From NCBI GenBank assembly GCA_028280945.1, contig JANQKV010000008.1, positions 62,001-126,000 on the forward strand: a stretch of 64,000 nt of DNA, read 5' to 3'. Numbering within the stretch: the stretch's first letter is position 1; each line of letters begins with the position of its first letter. This DNA is from Opitutaceae bacterium (GTDB taxonomy: Bacteria > Verrucomicrobiota > Verrucomicrobiia > Opitutales > Opitutaceae). Positions 17,105-25,112 of the stretch are shown one piece after another. The notes beneath the pieces were generated by a model. That model saw nothing but the letters and a program-made list of their open reading frames with translations, was not told the DNA's origin and ran no database searches. Both the position numbers and the translations under genes were made by a program.

Positions 17105-17298
17105 TGGGCCTTGATCGAGAACGCGGATGTAATGGAAAAAGTGAGAGCCTTGGCTGGAAGGCGAGGATTCGCCCGTCGACGAGTTATCGATTTAAGACTC
17201 GCAGAGACTTTGATCGCCGACGATGTCACCGAATTCGCATTGCCAATGTCAAAGATTTCAGAGGCCTGGGCTTCGAACGCGACTGGAACCCGTTGAAT
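17105..17298 (+). pseudogene. C-terminal remnant of a PIN-domain (VapC-like) toxin
   Basis: One frame gives VIDLRLAETLIADDVTEFA; the adjacent frame then gives ANVKDFRGLGFERDWNPL. Joined, these match the standard C-terminus of PIN-domain toxins (…RLALTLRHHGVTEFATANVKDFxGLGFxxVWNPL). A frameshift near 17235 and absence of the N-terminal half mark it as decayed. It lies between the ParE pair and jetD. Confidence 0.6.
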
Positions 17299-17357
17299 GA
17301 CTCCCCGATCAAGTGATTAACCGAAGCCTGACCTCTTTTCGATCCGCAATTCTACCC

Positions 17358-18506
17358 TTAGCGCAGGTTTTCGAAAGCGTGACGGACCGTATCGAGAGGG
17401 ATCTTCTCCTGTTCGATCCCCATCCCGGTGCTGTTCACAATCGAGGCAATCGCGTATTCCGTTTCGGACAGTCGCGTGAATTCCGGCGCCTCGATTGTCT
17501 TACAAGGCGCAAGGTAGCTGGGCTCTTGAGTCAACGCGGTGTAGATCGCTTCGTCCATCAGCAAAGACTTGCACGCGGGATAGAGCCCTCGGAGTCGGTC
17601 AAGGATTACGAAGCCGTAGGTATCAATGTCGCCCCAGTAGAACATCGGGATTCCCCCGAGTCCTTCGACTTTCGAAAGGGTCTGCACCGCGTTTCCCTCT
17701 CCGTAGATGGCGATAGCTCCCGCCAAAATAGGGAGAGTGAGATATGTGCGTAGGTTTTCTACCACGATGACCGCGGTGGTGCCCGCCACCACCGTCATCT
17801 GGTCGACGCATGTTCCTTGATCGGGATAGCCCCCATCCGAAAGCGATCGGTGCCGAATCAAGCGTTTGGGTCGCAGCAGCCCGAGAGCTTCGTAGTCATC
17901 AAGCGTGGGGGGCGAGGTGTAGGCCGGTGACTCGCACTCTTTGAGTATCTGCCCGATAAGTTTCAGGTTGTCTTCGATAAATTTCCCCGAGACGCCAGGA
18001 AGCAGAATCTCGCGAGGGTAACAATCGGGTCTAGGAGAGGAGTGGAGGGCGTGGAGAGCTAGTCCGAGGGCTCGGCCGTCGTGCAAATGCAACCGTCGGA
18101 GGATCACCCGGGGGTTGACCGCGATCCACTCATGAAAAATCTTTCCCGGGCACACGGCTCGGAAGTCCGCGAGACACTTTTCGATCGCCTGAAACTCCCT
18201 GTTCTTGCCGATGAAGCAAAGATAGTTTTCGGCATCTTCGAACCAGACCCGCTGTGGGAGTGACTGCGCCCCGTGGGTGCGGGTATTTACGATCTCTAGG
18301 TGGACCTGGTAGCCCGCGCGTCCGGGGCTGGCTTGGCCTTCGAGTAGCCGGGCCACGTTTTCAACGATATCGCGGAGAGGAGCTTTCGCGTCCACTCTAC
18401 CAAAGCGGAACTCTAGCGGAAAAAAGTCGCTTCCACCGAAATGGGCCTCGATGAAGCGGCTGTATTTCGCCTCGGCCTGTCGGCGAATATCTTCAGGCGT
18501 CAGCAT
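17358..18506 (-). CDS. jetD: Wadjet nuclease subunit JetD
   Basis: 382 residues from MLTPEDIRRQAEAKY at 18506, overlapping the jetC 3' end by 14 bases. The N-terminal part is the DUF3322-type domain and the C-terminal part the TOPRIM-like DUF2220 domain, with VVENLRTYL (conserved Glu) and YWGDIDTYGF near residue 293 supplying the acidic metal site. In characterised Wadjet systems JetD is the nuclease that cuts small closed-circular plasmid DNA after loop extrusion by JetABC. It is the last gene of a jetABCD operon, in the usual order, and the acidic residues are intact, so the system looks functional. Confidence 0.93.
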   Translation of the reverse strand: MLTPEDIRRQAEAKYSRFIEAHFGGSDFFPLEFRFGRVDAKAPLRDIVENVARLLEGQASPGRAGYQVHLEIVNTRTHGAQSLPQRVWFEDAENYLCFIGKNREFQAIEKCLADFRAVCPGKIFHEWIAVNPRVILRRLHLHDGRALGLALHALHSSPRPDCYPREILLPGVSGKFIEDNLKLIGQILKECESPAYTSPPTLDDYEALGLLRPKRLIRHRSLSDGGYPDQGTCVDQMTVVAGTTAVIVVENLRTYLTLPILAGAIAIYGEGNAVQTLSKVEGLGGIPMFYWGDIDTYGFVILDRLRGLYPACKSLLMDEAIYTALTQEPSYLAPCKTIEAPEFTRLSETEYAIASIVNSTGMGIEQEKIPLDTVRHAFENLR

Positions 18507-21500
18507 ATTCGTCGGCGTTGAGGGCCTCTTCCTGCGTGATGGACGCAATGGACGACGAATTCTCCTCCGGATTTTGCGCCAAGTGGAAGGATTGAACATA
18601 GGGTATCACCATCTTGAGGCGGCCATCGCGCGGCGTGACCAACAGCAGCTGAAAGTCGAACCTCTCGAAGATGGACAGGGCGTAGGCACTGTTCACGTCA
18701 TCGGACTTCGCGAAGATTTCATCGACCATGACCAAGCGGAAAGCCTTCGACTCCCTCATCTTCGAGTGACCCATGCGGAAGGCCATGGCTGCAGCGACAA
18801 TCGTGCAGGCGAGCTTCGCCTTCTGTCCTCCAGAGCCGCCGCCAGAATCGGCGTGCCACTTCGGCGGAGCCTCTCGATGGTCCTCCTCGTGCTCAACAAG
18901 TGCAAAGGTATCCCAGTTGTTCGGGTTCGCGCCCTTCTCAGCTTCGGCTCGTCGTTCGCGGATGTAGTGAATTAGGGCCTCGATTTTCTCAAACCGCTTC
19001 TCAAGTTGCTCGTCACTTGTGCCAGTGAGAAGCTCGACACATTCGCTCAACTTAGCCCGGAATGTAGTGACCGCAGGGTCTTTTGAATCGCGGGTCACGA
19101 TTTGGATATATGTTCCTTCTGTGTAGGCGATGCCTCGGAGGGTCCGATTCAGTTCCTCGATACGGTTGTGGTTGGCGTTTCGGGTGCCGCGAAGATCGCC
19201 GGAGCCAATGGACAGGTCCTCGAACATCACTCGATGCATCTGCGCCTTGAACTCCTCCTGTTGGCTGTGGAAACGCTCGTTCCGCAGCATCGTAAGGTGA
19301 TCCACCATCGCGGGGGCTGACGCGGGGGTGGTAGACCAGTCAGCCGTAAAGCCCTTGTCTCGCATCTCCGTAAGGAACGTAGCCTGAAGACCGGTCAGTC
19401 TGTTTGCCGCCTGAGTGCGATGGGTCTTCTTTTCTTCGATCTCATCCTTTACCTTGGCGACAGCCTCGTGGAACTGGTTCTCAATTGTAGTCACATCAAG
19501 AACGAGGTCACTGAAACGGGACTCGTATTCGCTCTCGTAGGCTTTCCAGTCGAAATCCTCAGCGTTGTTGTTGAACCTGGTCGCGAATTGACGCCGGGTT
19601 TCCTTGAGTTTCTCTTTCTTGGTCTCGGCTGAATTCTTCTCCTTCATCTTTTGGTCACGTAGGCTGCCAACCGCCTTCTTCTCGTCTCTCGCCTCCTTTT
19701 CTGCCCCTAGGATGGCCTTGACCGCATCGTCGTTCGCCTCGATCTCTTCTCGGCGCTGCACCGCGATCTCGATGTCGGATTTGATCGATTCGACATCGAC
19801 CTTCCTGAAGTCCGAGATCTCACAAATCTTTTTGGCGACTTCGCTCCCAATTCGTTGCGATTGGGCATCCTTACTGGCATTACGGGCGCTCTCTTCGATT
19901 TCAGCAATGCTCGTCTTTAGGGCGTTCCACTGCTCAAGCATCCACTGAATCTTACTTTCGTTGGACCAGCCCAAGACATCGAAGTCACGGAGACTGTCTG
20001 GAGACTCTTTGAAAATTCGAAGACCGGTTCGGACATGGAGATTCCGAGTTATGGCGTTGCCGCGGGCTTCTCGGAATTGCAGCTCTGAGTTGCAGCAGAG
20101 ATGGTCGTAATCCGAGGTCAGTCGTTCGAGCAACCAAGCACGACACCAAGCGTCTTCGCGGATTTGAATTTTTCCGAATACCCTGGTGGCTTCTAAGTTT
20201 GCGGTTAGACCCTTGCCACGATACGCCTTAAAGTAGGTAAAGCGTTTGCGGAAACGCGAGTTTTCTACGTAGCCAGACACACGCGGATAGATGTTCTCGG
20301 GGACAATGACAGACTGCGCAAACCCGTGGATCAAAACCTCAATGCTATGTCTCCACTGTTGTTCAGACTCGGGAACATCCATGAGTTCCCCTGCGAACGG
20401 TAGAAGCCCCTCCTCGATCTGGAGGTTTGCACAAATCTCGTCCCGCATGTCACGGTTTCGCTTGTGAATCTTCGTCCGTTTGAGGCGGATTTCGTCCATC
20501 TCCTCCTTTAGAGTAACCTGTTCCCCTCTAAGCTCATCACGTTTTGCCAGCATTGCGCCTTCACTGCGAGTCAGGCTCATGAACTTCTTCTCCCCTGATT
20601 CTTTCATCTCGGTTGAGAATTCCTGCAGACGTGCGAATGCTTCCGCCGTATCGACGGCATAAGAGTATCGAAGCGCCGGCAACCATTGGTGCAGGTTGTC
20701 GACCAACGTTTCGGCGGCAACCAACTCATTCCGATAGCCTGCCTCTTCCGCCTTGAGGGTTTCGATTGCTTTGAAGGTCTCGTTTCGGTCCTTCGCTACG
20801 GCGATGTCCTGAAGACGCTTTTCAATTAACTCGAGTTGTCCATCGAGCTGTTCAACTTCGGCCTCTATCAGTTTGATGGAGGTGGTCACGCTCTTCTTCT
20901 CACGGTCAATCTCCTCACCAGCCCTACGGGAAATGATCACCTTGGTAGCTCGCGAAACACTATTCAGCAATTCGACTGCATCGCTCGCTTCGCGAAAGAC
21001 CCCAAAGACGGTTTCTATCGGCTCAAGTAATGCGATCTGTCGCTTGGTCTCCAGTAGCTCTTGGTAGATGCTGTGCAGATCCTGAAAGTGGGTTTCGATG
21101 CCGCGGAGGTAGCCAGCAGAATCGTGCGGTTCTAGCATCAGGCCTCGGATGAATTCAGTGACCGACCGAACCTCTTTCATAGACACTGTCCGGCAAAAGA
21201 GACGGAGAGCTTTGGGGTCTGGGATTCGCAGAAGACCCTGCAACTTGCCTTGGTAGGGTGCCTCAGTGGTTTCGTAAAACCACTCCTCTTGCTGGAAGTG
21301 GCTCGCGAATGATGCTGTGTTCAAATTCGCAATGCCAAGACTGTCGATGTGGATATCGGCTTCCTTGATTAGATAGCGCGCATGGTGGTCCCCTGACGCC
21401 GTGACCCAGTGTAATTGTGCGAGCGTAACGTATTGACCGAACAGTTGGTCATAGAAGACGGCCAGAAGAATCGTGATCTCACCCGGGCGGCGTAGGAACA

Positions 21501-21795
21501 AGGTTTGGCCAGCCGCCGACTCCTGACTCTCCTGCTTTCCGTAGGCGCCCTGAATGTAGGTCTTGATCGATCGCTCGCGCTTCGACCCGGTTTCCGTGGC
21601 CGCGACGTTGTAGTTACGGTATGAGTAAGGGACAAGCAGAGTGAGAAGGGCGTCGACCAGTGTGCTTTTGCCCGACCGATTCAGACCGGTGAGGCAAGTT
21701 GCCCCACACTGGGCGTCCAGAACATAGTGGTTGGGGCCTGTAAAGGTGCCCCAATTGCGCACTTCGAGACGAGATAAACGATATCCAGATTTCAA
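18493..21795 (-). CDS. jetC: Wadjet SMC-like ATPase JetC
   Basis: 1100 residues, the MukB-like motor. Walker A is GLNRSGKST near residues 37-45; long coiled-coil stretches rich in Glu/Lys/Arg fill the middle; the ABC signature SGGGSGGQKAKL lies near 965 and Walker B FRLVMVDE ends at residue 1026. JetC dimers with JetA and JetB extrude DNA loops and hand circular plasmids to JetD. Its start overlaps the jetB stop by four bases (ATGA). Base composition of this operon is visibly less GC-rich than the neighbours, in keeping with horizontal acquisition. Confidence 0.95.
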   Translation of the reverse strand: MKSGYRLSRLEVRNWGTFTGPNHYVLDAQCGATCLTGLNRSGKSTLVDALLTLLVPYSYRNYNVAATETGSKRERSIKTYIQGAYGKQESQESAAGQTLFLRRPGEITILLAVFYDQLFGQYVTLAQLHWVTASGDHHARYLIKEADIHIDSLGIANLNTASFASHFQQEEWFYETTEAPYQGKLQGLLRIPDPKALRLFCRTVSMKEVRSVTEFIRGLMLEPHDSAGYLRGIETHFQDLHSIYQELLETKRQIALLEPIETVFGVFREASDAVELLNSVSRATKVIISRRAGEEIDREKKSVTTSIKLIEAEVEQLDGQLELIEKRLQDIAVAKDRNETFKAIETLKAEEAGYRNELVAAETLVDNLHQWLPALRYSYAVDTAEAFARLQEFSTEMKESGEKKFMSLTRSEGAMLAKRDELRGEQVTLKEEMDEIRLKRTKIHKRNRDMRDEICANLQIEEGLLPFAGELMDVPESEQQWRHSIEVLIHGFAQSVIVPENIYPRVSGYVENSRFRKRFTYFKAYRGKGLTANLEATRVFGKIQIREDAWCRAWLLERLTSDYDHLCCNSELQFREARGNAITRNLHVRTGLRIFKESPDSLRDFDVLGWSNESKIQWMLEQWNALKTSIAEIEESARNASKDAQSQRIGSEVAKKICEISDFRKVDVESIKSDIEIAVQRREEIEANDDAVKAILGAEKEARDEKKAVGSLRDQKMKEKNSAETKKEKLKETRRQFATRFNNNAEDFDWKAYESEYESRFSDLVLDVTTIENQFHEAVAKVKDEIEEKKTHRTQAANRLTGLQATFLTEMRDKGFTADWSTTPASAPAMVDHLTMLRNERFHSQQEEFKAQMHRVMFEDLSIGSGDLRGTRNANHNRIEELNRTLRGIAYTEGTYIQIVTRDSKDPAVTTFRAKLSECVELLTGTSDEQLEKRFEKIEALIHYIRERRAEAEKGANPNNWDTFALVEHEEDHREAPPKWHADSGGGSGGQKAKLACTIVAAAMAFRMGHSKMRESKAFRLVMVDEIFAKSDDVNSAYALSIFERFDFQLLLVTPRDGRLKMVIPYVQSFHLAQNPEENSSSIASITQEEALNADEYADA

Positions 21796-22454
21796 GCGAC
21801 CTCTCCTTCCTCTTGGGATTCCTTCTGCTCTTCGCGGAAGTTCGACTTTGTGGCGTGCTCTTCAAGGGCTACACGCAACTCCTGCAGGGTTTCGAGAGAG
21901 ACTTTGGCCCGGACAATAGGGCGCACGGTGAAAGCGTCCACTCCCTTCTTTCGCGCCAGGTATCCAAGCGCCACAACCCTGTTGATGGCTTCACGCCAGC
22001 GCTTGTCCTCCTTCTCGACATTTGCACTGGCCTTGCGAGAGAAGGGGCGCAGCTGATCGAGAAGCTCCTCGGCCTGCAAAGGTGTGCGTTCATCCGACGT
22101 TTTCGTCTCTTGGGTCAGGAGCCAGCCGCGCAGAACAATCAACACGCAGGTGACATCGAACGAATGGCGGTCGCGATAAAGCAACTTCGGCCAGTCGCCG
22201 CCCGCTTCGCCTTCTTGGGCTTGCTCAAGGAAGGCGTATCCCCCCTCGTCGTCGATGATCACGCGTAGACCGATTTCCGCGAAGAACCGAATGATCTGGT
22301 CCTTGTAGCGGGTGAGAATAATCCATGCCGGTTCCTCGAAATAGATCGGACCTCGGAGAAGCGCGATCTTGGCCGGAGCAGCATCGTGAATCTCTGGATT
22401 GGCGCAGAATGAATCGATGTCGAAACGAGGTGGCGTCGGAGTGGTGAAGTCCAT
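21792..22454 (-). CDS. jetB: Wadjet MukE-like subunit JetB
   Basis: 220 residues from MDFTTPTPPRFDIDSF at 22454, 4 bp after the jetA stop; an upstream extension to 22595 would lie inside jetA and shows no family resemblance. It is a DUF4194-type winged-helix protein (ALLRGPIYFEEPAWIILTRYKDQIIRFFAEIGLRVIIDDEGGYAFL), the KITE-like partner that bridges JetA and JetC. It overlaps jetC by ATGA. Confidence 0.92.
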   Translation of the reverse strand: MDFTTPTPPRFDIDSFCANPEIHDAAPAKIALLRGPIYFEEPAWIILTRYKDQIIRFFAEIGLRVIIDDEGGYAFLEQAQEGEAGGDWPKLLYRDRHSFDVTCVLIVLRGWLLTQETKTSDERTPLQAEELLDQLRPFSRKASANVEKEDKRWREAINRVVALGYLARKKGVDAFTVRPIVRAKVSLETLQELRVALEEHATKSNFREEQKESQEEGEVA

Positions 22455-22458
22455 GAGG

Positions 22459-23922
22459 CTATTTAAAAAAATAGATTTGGGGGATCCGGTATGACCGATT
22501 GGAACCTGGCGGCCGGTATGACCAGGTCTCATCTTGTTTGAGTGAGTGATGACTCCGCTTGCCGTGGGCAATTTCGAGATAGCCAAGCACATCAAGAAGC
22601 CAGTGCCCTTCTTTCGGGGGATACCAATCCAACATCTCCGTTAGCCGGAATCCGTGATTCTCCTCGCTCAGGCGCTCGTTCAACTGGGAGCGGAGTCGTT
22701 TCATTTCAACTGCGGCCAAGTTTGAAAAAACACTCAACATGGCGGCCTTCCCTGCATTAGGAGCTGGTTTCGATTCTTCGACAGGCGGGATGACATCAGG
22801 AGCCCTCCAAAGGCCACGGGTGTGGACTTCCGCTGATGAGGAGGCTCCGCTTGCGGACCACGATTCGAGGATTTCACCATCCGGTGGTGTCTCGGCCACA
22901 CTGTAGGCGAGGGACATCACCGTCTTGAGTGCTTCCTGCGTTTCCCTTCGAGCCGTTATGGCGCGGGAATCCAACATACGCCGCAAGTCACTCGAAAGAC
23001 GCCGGGTCTGCTCAATGACTGCGATGGCCTCCTTGAGGAGGCTCTCAGGCAGGCGCTGGAGGAAGTAGTCATCGCGAATCGATTCGGTGAGTTGGGGGAT
23101 CTCCTGAGTCGCCTTGATGAGGTCAAAGAGGACGTTCTGCGTTGAGTTATCCCCAATGTATTGTCGGAACGCGGAGAAACTCATCCCTAATGGGCCCTTC
23201 TTAAGTTGGTCATGTGCAACGATTGCCTTCTCCAGCAAATCACCGCGACTGGCATCGGCGGACGCGTAGCGCTCGGCCATGTCTTGGGCAACCCCGAGGA
23301 AGAGTTGGCGGATGCGCGAGAAGTCGGCAAGGAGCTCTTGAGCAGTGTCCCGCGCGAACTGGTATTCCTCAATTAAGCGCTCCGGTGACTCGGACACAAT
23401 GGTCTCGCCGGCAGCGAGCTTGAAGCGCTGGTCTTGGAGATCGCTGATCTGAGCATCGAGGGCATCGATCATCTTCTGGCGGTCCGGATTGGCCCGTTCT
23501 GCAATCCAGTTAAGTCGATCAATGAATACTCGGAGTTTCGAATGTGCGCCACGGGTATTCTGGCGCTTTTCCCCCAATCTTTCGAGAAAGAGAATCGCCT
23601 GGTCGGCTTCGGGGCTCAGCTCATACAAGATGTCGTCATTGTCGCCGTAGCGGGTGATGATCGCGCCGTCAGCGACCCATTTGTCGATGTAGTATTTGGC
23701 ACCACCCGTGAAAGTAGGAGCTTCACGTGTAGAAACCAAGTCATTGATCTCCTCGATAGTCGTCGTCAGACGCGCAATCATCTCGGGTTGCGACCGAGTG
23801 ATGGCACGGTCTACTCGGAAGACAGAACGAAGAAAACCGAGACAAAGCGGTGCCTGTTCAGCGCGCAGCAATTTTAGCGCGGTCGAGCCTTCTAGGCGCA
23901 ACTTAATCTCGGTATAATTCAC
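22459..23922 (-). CDS. jetA: Wadjet MukF-like kleisin JetA
   Basis: 487 residues of the DUF3375 family: a winged-helix N-terminus (RSVFRVDRAITRSQPEMIARLTTTIEEIN), a helical middle (LNWIAERANPDRQKMIDALDAQISDLQDQR), and a C-terminal winged-helix segment (LTEMLDWYPP). As the kleisin it links the two JetC heads. First gene of jetABCD, with about 700 bp of non-coding DNA upstream. The family content of the four genes (DUF3375, DUF4194, SMC, DUF3322/DUF2220) places it with type I Wadjet systems. Confidence 0.93.
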   Translation of the reverse strand: MNYTEIKLRLEGSTALKLLRAEQAPLCLGFLRSVFRVDRAITRSQPEMIARLTTTIEEINDLVSTREAPTFTGGAKYYIDKWVADGAIITRYGDNDDILYELSPEADQAILFLERLGEKRQNTRGAHSKLRVFIDRLNWIAERANPDRQKMIDALDAQISDLQDQRFKLAAGETIVSESPERLIEEYQFARDTAQELLADFSRIRQLFLGVAQDMAERYASADASRGDLLEKAIVAHDQLKKGPLGMSFSAFRQYIGDNSTQNVLFDLIKATQEIPQLTESIRDDYFLQRLPESLLKEAIAVIEQTRRLSSDLRRMLDSRAITARRETQEALKTVMSLAYSVAETPPDGEILESWSASGASSSAEVHTRGLWRAPDVIPPVEESKPAPNAGKAAMLSVFSNLAAVEMKRLRSQLNERLSEENHGFRLTEMLDWYPPKEGHWLLDVLGYLEIAHGKRSHHSLKQDETWSYRPPGSNRSYRIPQIYFFK

Positions 23923-24032
23923 GGGTTTGGAGATAGGAGCAAACCGTTTAGCGATATACTGAAGACAGGCACAGCTTTGGGAAACCCGGCTGAGCGGCCG
24001 TCAAGCCACCGAGCTATTCCGGCAGGCTGATC

Positions 24033-24114
24033 GGGGCTGACGGAAAGGACCATGCCATAACTAGTCAATTTCCGGAGACTCCATCGCGCTACGCTGCTCC
24101 AAGGCGGTGTGAGC
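24033..24114 (+). repeat. Degenerate 82-bp direct repeat, copy 1
   Basis: Begins GGGGCTGACGGAAAGG and ends GGCGGTGTGAGC. About four fifths of the bases match copy 2 starting 304 bp further right, including GAAAGG, TGCCATA, CGGAGA and ATCGCGC blocks. Not a CRISPR-type spacing. Confidence 0.7.
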
Positions 24115-24336
24115 TGCCAAACGGACCGCAAGCTCGGACTGGGCATTGGGAAAAAACTGGCAGATGTGCAGGACGTGTGTGGTTAAGCGTAATGCCGAGT
24201 CAAGGTGGGGAGGGCGTTACGTGCCAAGGGCCAGCTCGCACGTCACATGGCAGAATTTGCTCGTTTATAGACGATTTAGCGAGTCGGAATCGGGTGAAGG
24301 ACCTATTTTGTGGTTTGACGTTTTTGCGTTGTGGCT

Positions 24337-24418
24337 GGGGCTGGCGGAAAGGGTCCTGCCATAGCCTGTAAATTTTCGGAGATCACATCGCGCCATGCTG
24401 CTGAAAGCGGTGTGAAGC
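24337..24418 (+). repeat. Degenerate 82-bp direct repeat, copy 2
   Basis: Begins GGGGCTGGCGGAAAGG and ends GCGGTGTGAAGC; partner of the copy at 24033. The downstream ~40 bases may also be weakly related. Confidence 0.7.
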
Positions 24419-24621
24419 AGTCCGGTATGAACCGAGGAAATAGGTGACAGATAGTCTCGGGACGTAGGTAGCGCCTAAACTGGGCTCATACCCTCCAGAG
24501 GCGGACAAGCCATGGAAAGATGTTTCCCCGACGAACCCAAAGCTACGAGGCTAAAAGGAGTCGGGTGCGCGCGTAGCCACTGAAGGCGTAGGGGCAGGAG
24601 TTGGTTGCCTACGGGTTTTGT

Positions 24622-24643
24622 CCCCCCTTGACGACTTTGCTAG
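24622..24643 (+). promoter_or_regulatory. Conserved regulatory box, copy 4 (upstream of hisI paralogue)
   Basis: CCCCC then CTTGACGACTTTGCTAG (24627-24643) then GCTGC, 16 bp before the first ATG of the hisI-like gene. Confidence 0.75.
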
Positions 24644-24659
24644 GCTGCAGGTCTCAACC

Positions 24660-25112
24660 ATGAAATTCCTACCGCAAACCACACTGTTTGAAATCGAAGA
24701 GGGCGACAAGATGCGTCCCAAGTTTGATGAGCGCGGGCTCATCCCCTGCATCACTCAGGACCACGCCACGGGCGAGGTGCTGATGCTCGGGTGGATGAAC
24801 GATGAGGCTTTGGCCCTGACCATCGAGACAGGACTGGCTCACTATTACTCCCGCTCGCGTCAAAAGCTTTGGAAGAAGGGCGAGCAGTCCGGTCTGTTCC
24901 AGCACATTGTCTCCCTCATCATCGACGACGATCAGGATGCCGTGCTGATTAAAGTAAAGGTTGATGGTGGTGCCTCCTGCCACGTGGGCTACCGGTCGTG
25001 CTTTTTTCGCGAACTCGAAAAACACGGGGCCACGACGGATTTCAGCCTGCGATTTCTCGAAACCGAAAAGGTCTTCGACCCGGTCAAAGCCTACGGCACA
25101 CCTCCGGCTTGA
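24660..25112 (+). CDS. hisI: HisI paralogue (phosphoribosyl-AMP cyclohydrolase) lacking one zinc cysteine
   Basis: 150 residues from MKFLPQTTLFEIEEG; an internal ATG at 24711 is also possible. The enzyme opens the adenine ring of PR-AMP in histidine synthesis. Family blocks GEVLMLGWMNDEAL, SRSRQKLWKKGEQSG and CHVGYRSCFF are intact. Canonical HisI binds zinc through the Cys of DCDxD plus two later cysteines; here the motif is DDDQD (residues 89-93), so that Cys is replaced by Asp, while Cys107 and Cys114 remain. No other his genes are nearby, so this is probably a second hisI copy expressed when zinc is short. Its 3' end overlaps the convergent cobW gene by 22 bases. Confidence 0.9.
   Translation: MKFLPQTTLFEIEEGDKMRPKFDERGLIPCITQDHATGEVLMLGWMNDEALALTIETGLAHYYSRSRQKLWKKGEQSGLFQHIVSLIIDDDQDAVLIKVKVDGGASCHVGYRSCFFRELEKHGATTDFSLRFLETEKVFDPVKAYGTPPA

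Larger units (their letters stand above)
23923..24626. other. ~700 bp non-coding stretch upstream of jetA
   Basis: No frame here looks coding on either strand. It contains two diverged copies of an 82-bp segment (24033-24114 and 24337-24418) in direct orientation, and must hold the jetA promoter near its left end. It may be debris of a mobile element. Confidence 0.6.

Noticed and set aside
17047..17357. An intact VapC gene
   Set aside because: The PIN motif is split between two frames and the N-terminal half with the first acidic residues is missing.
24033..24418. CRISPR-like array
   Set aside because: Only two diverged copies, 82 bp long and ~300 bp apart, with no cas genes nearby.
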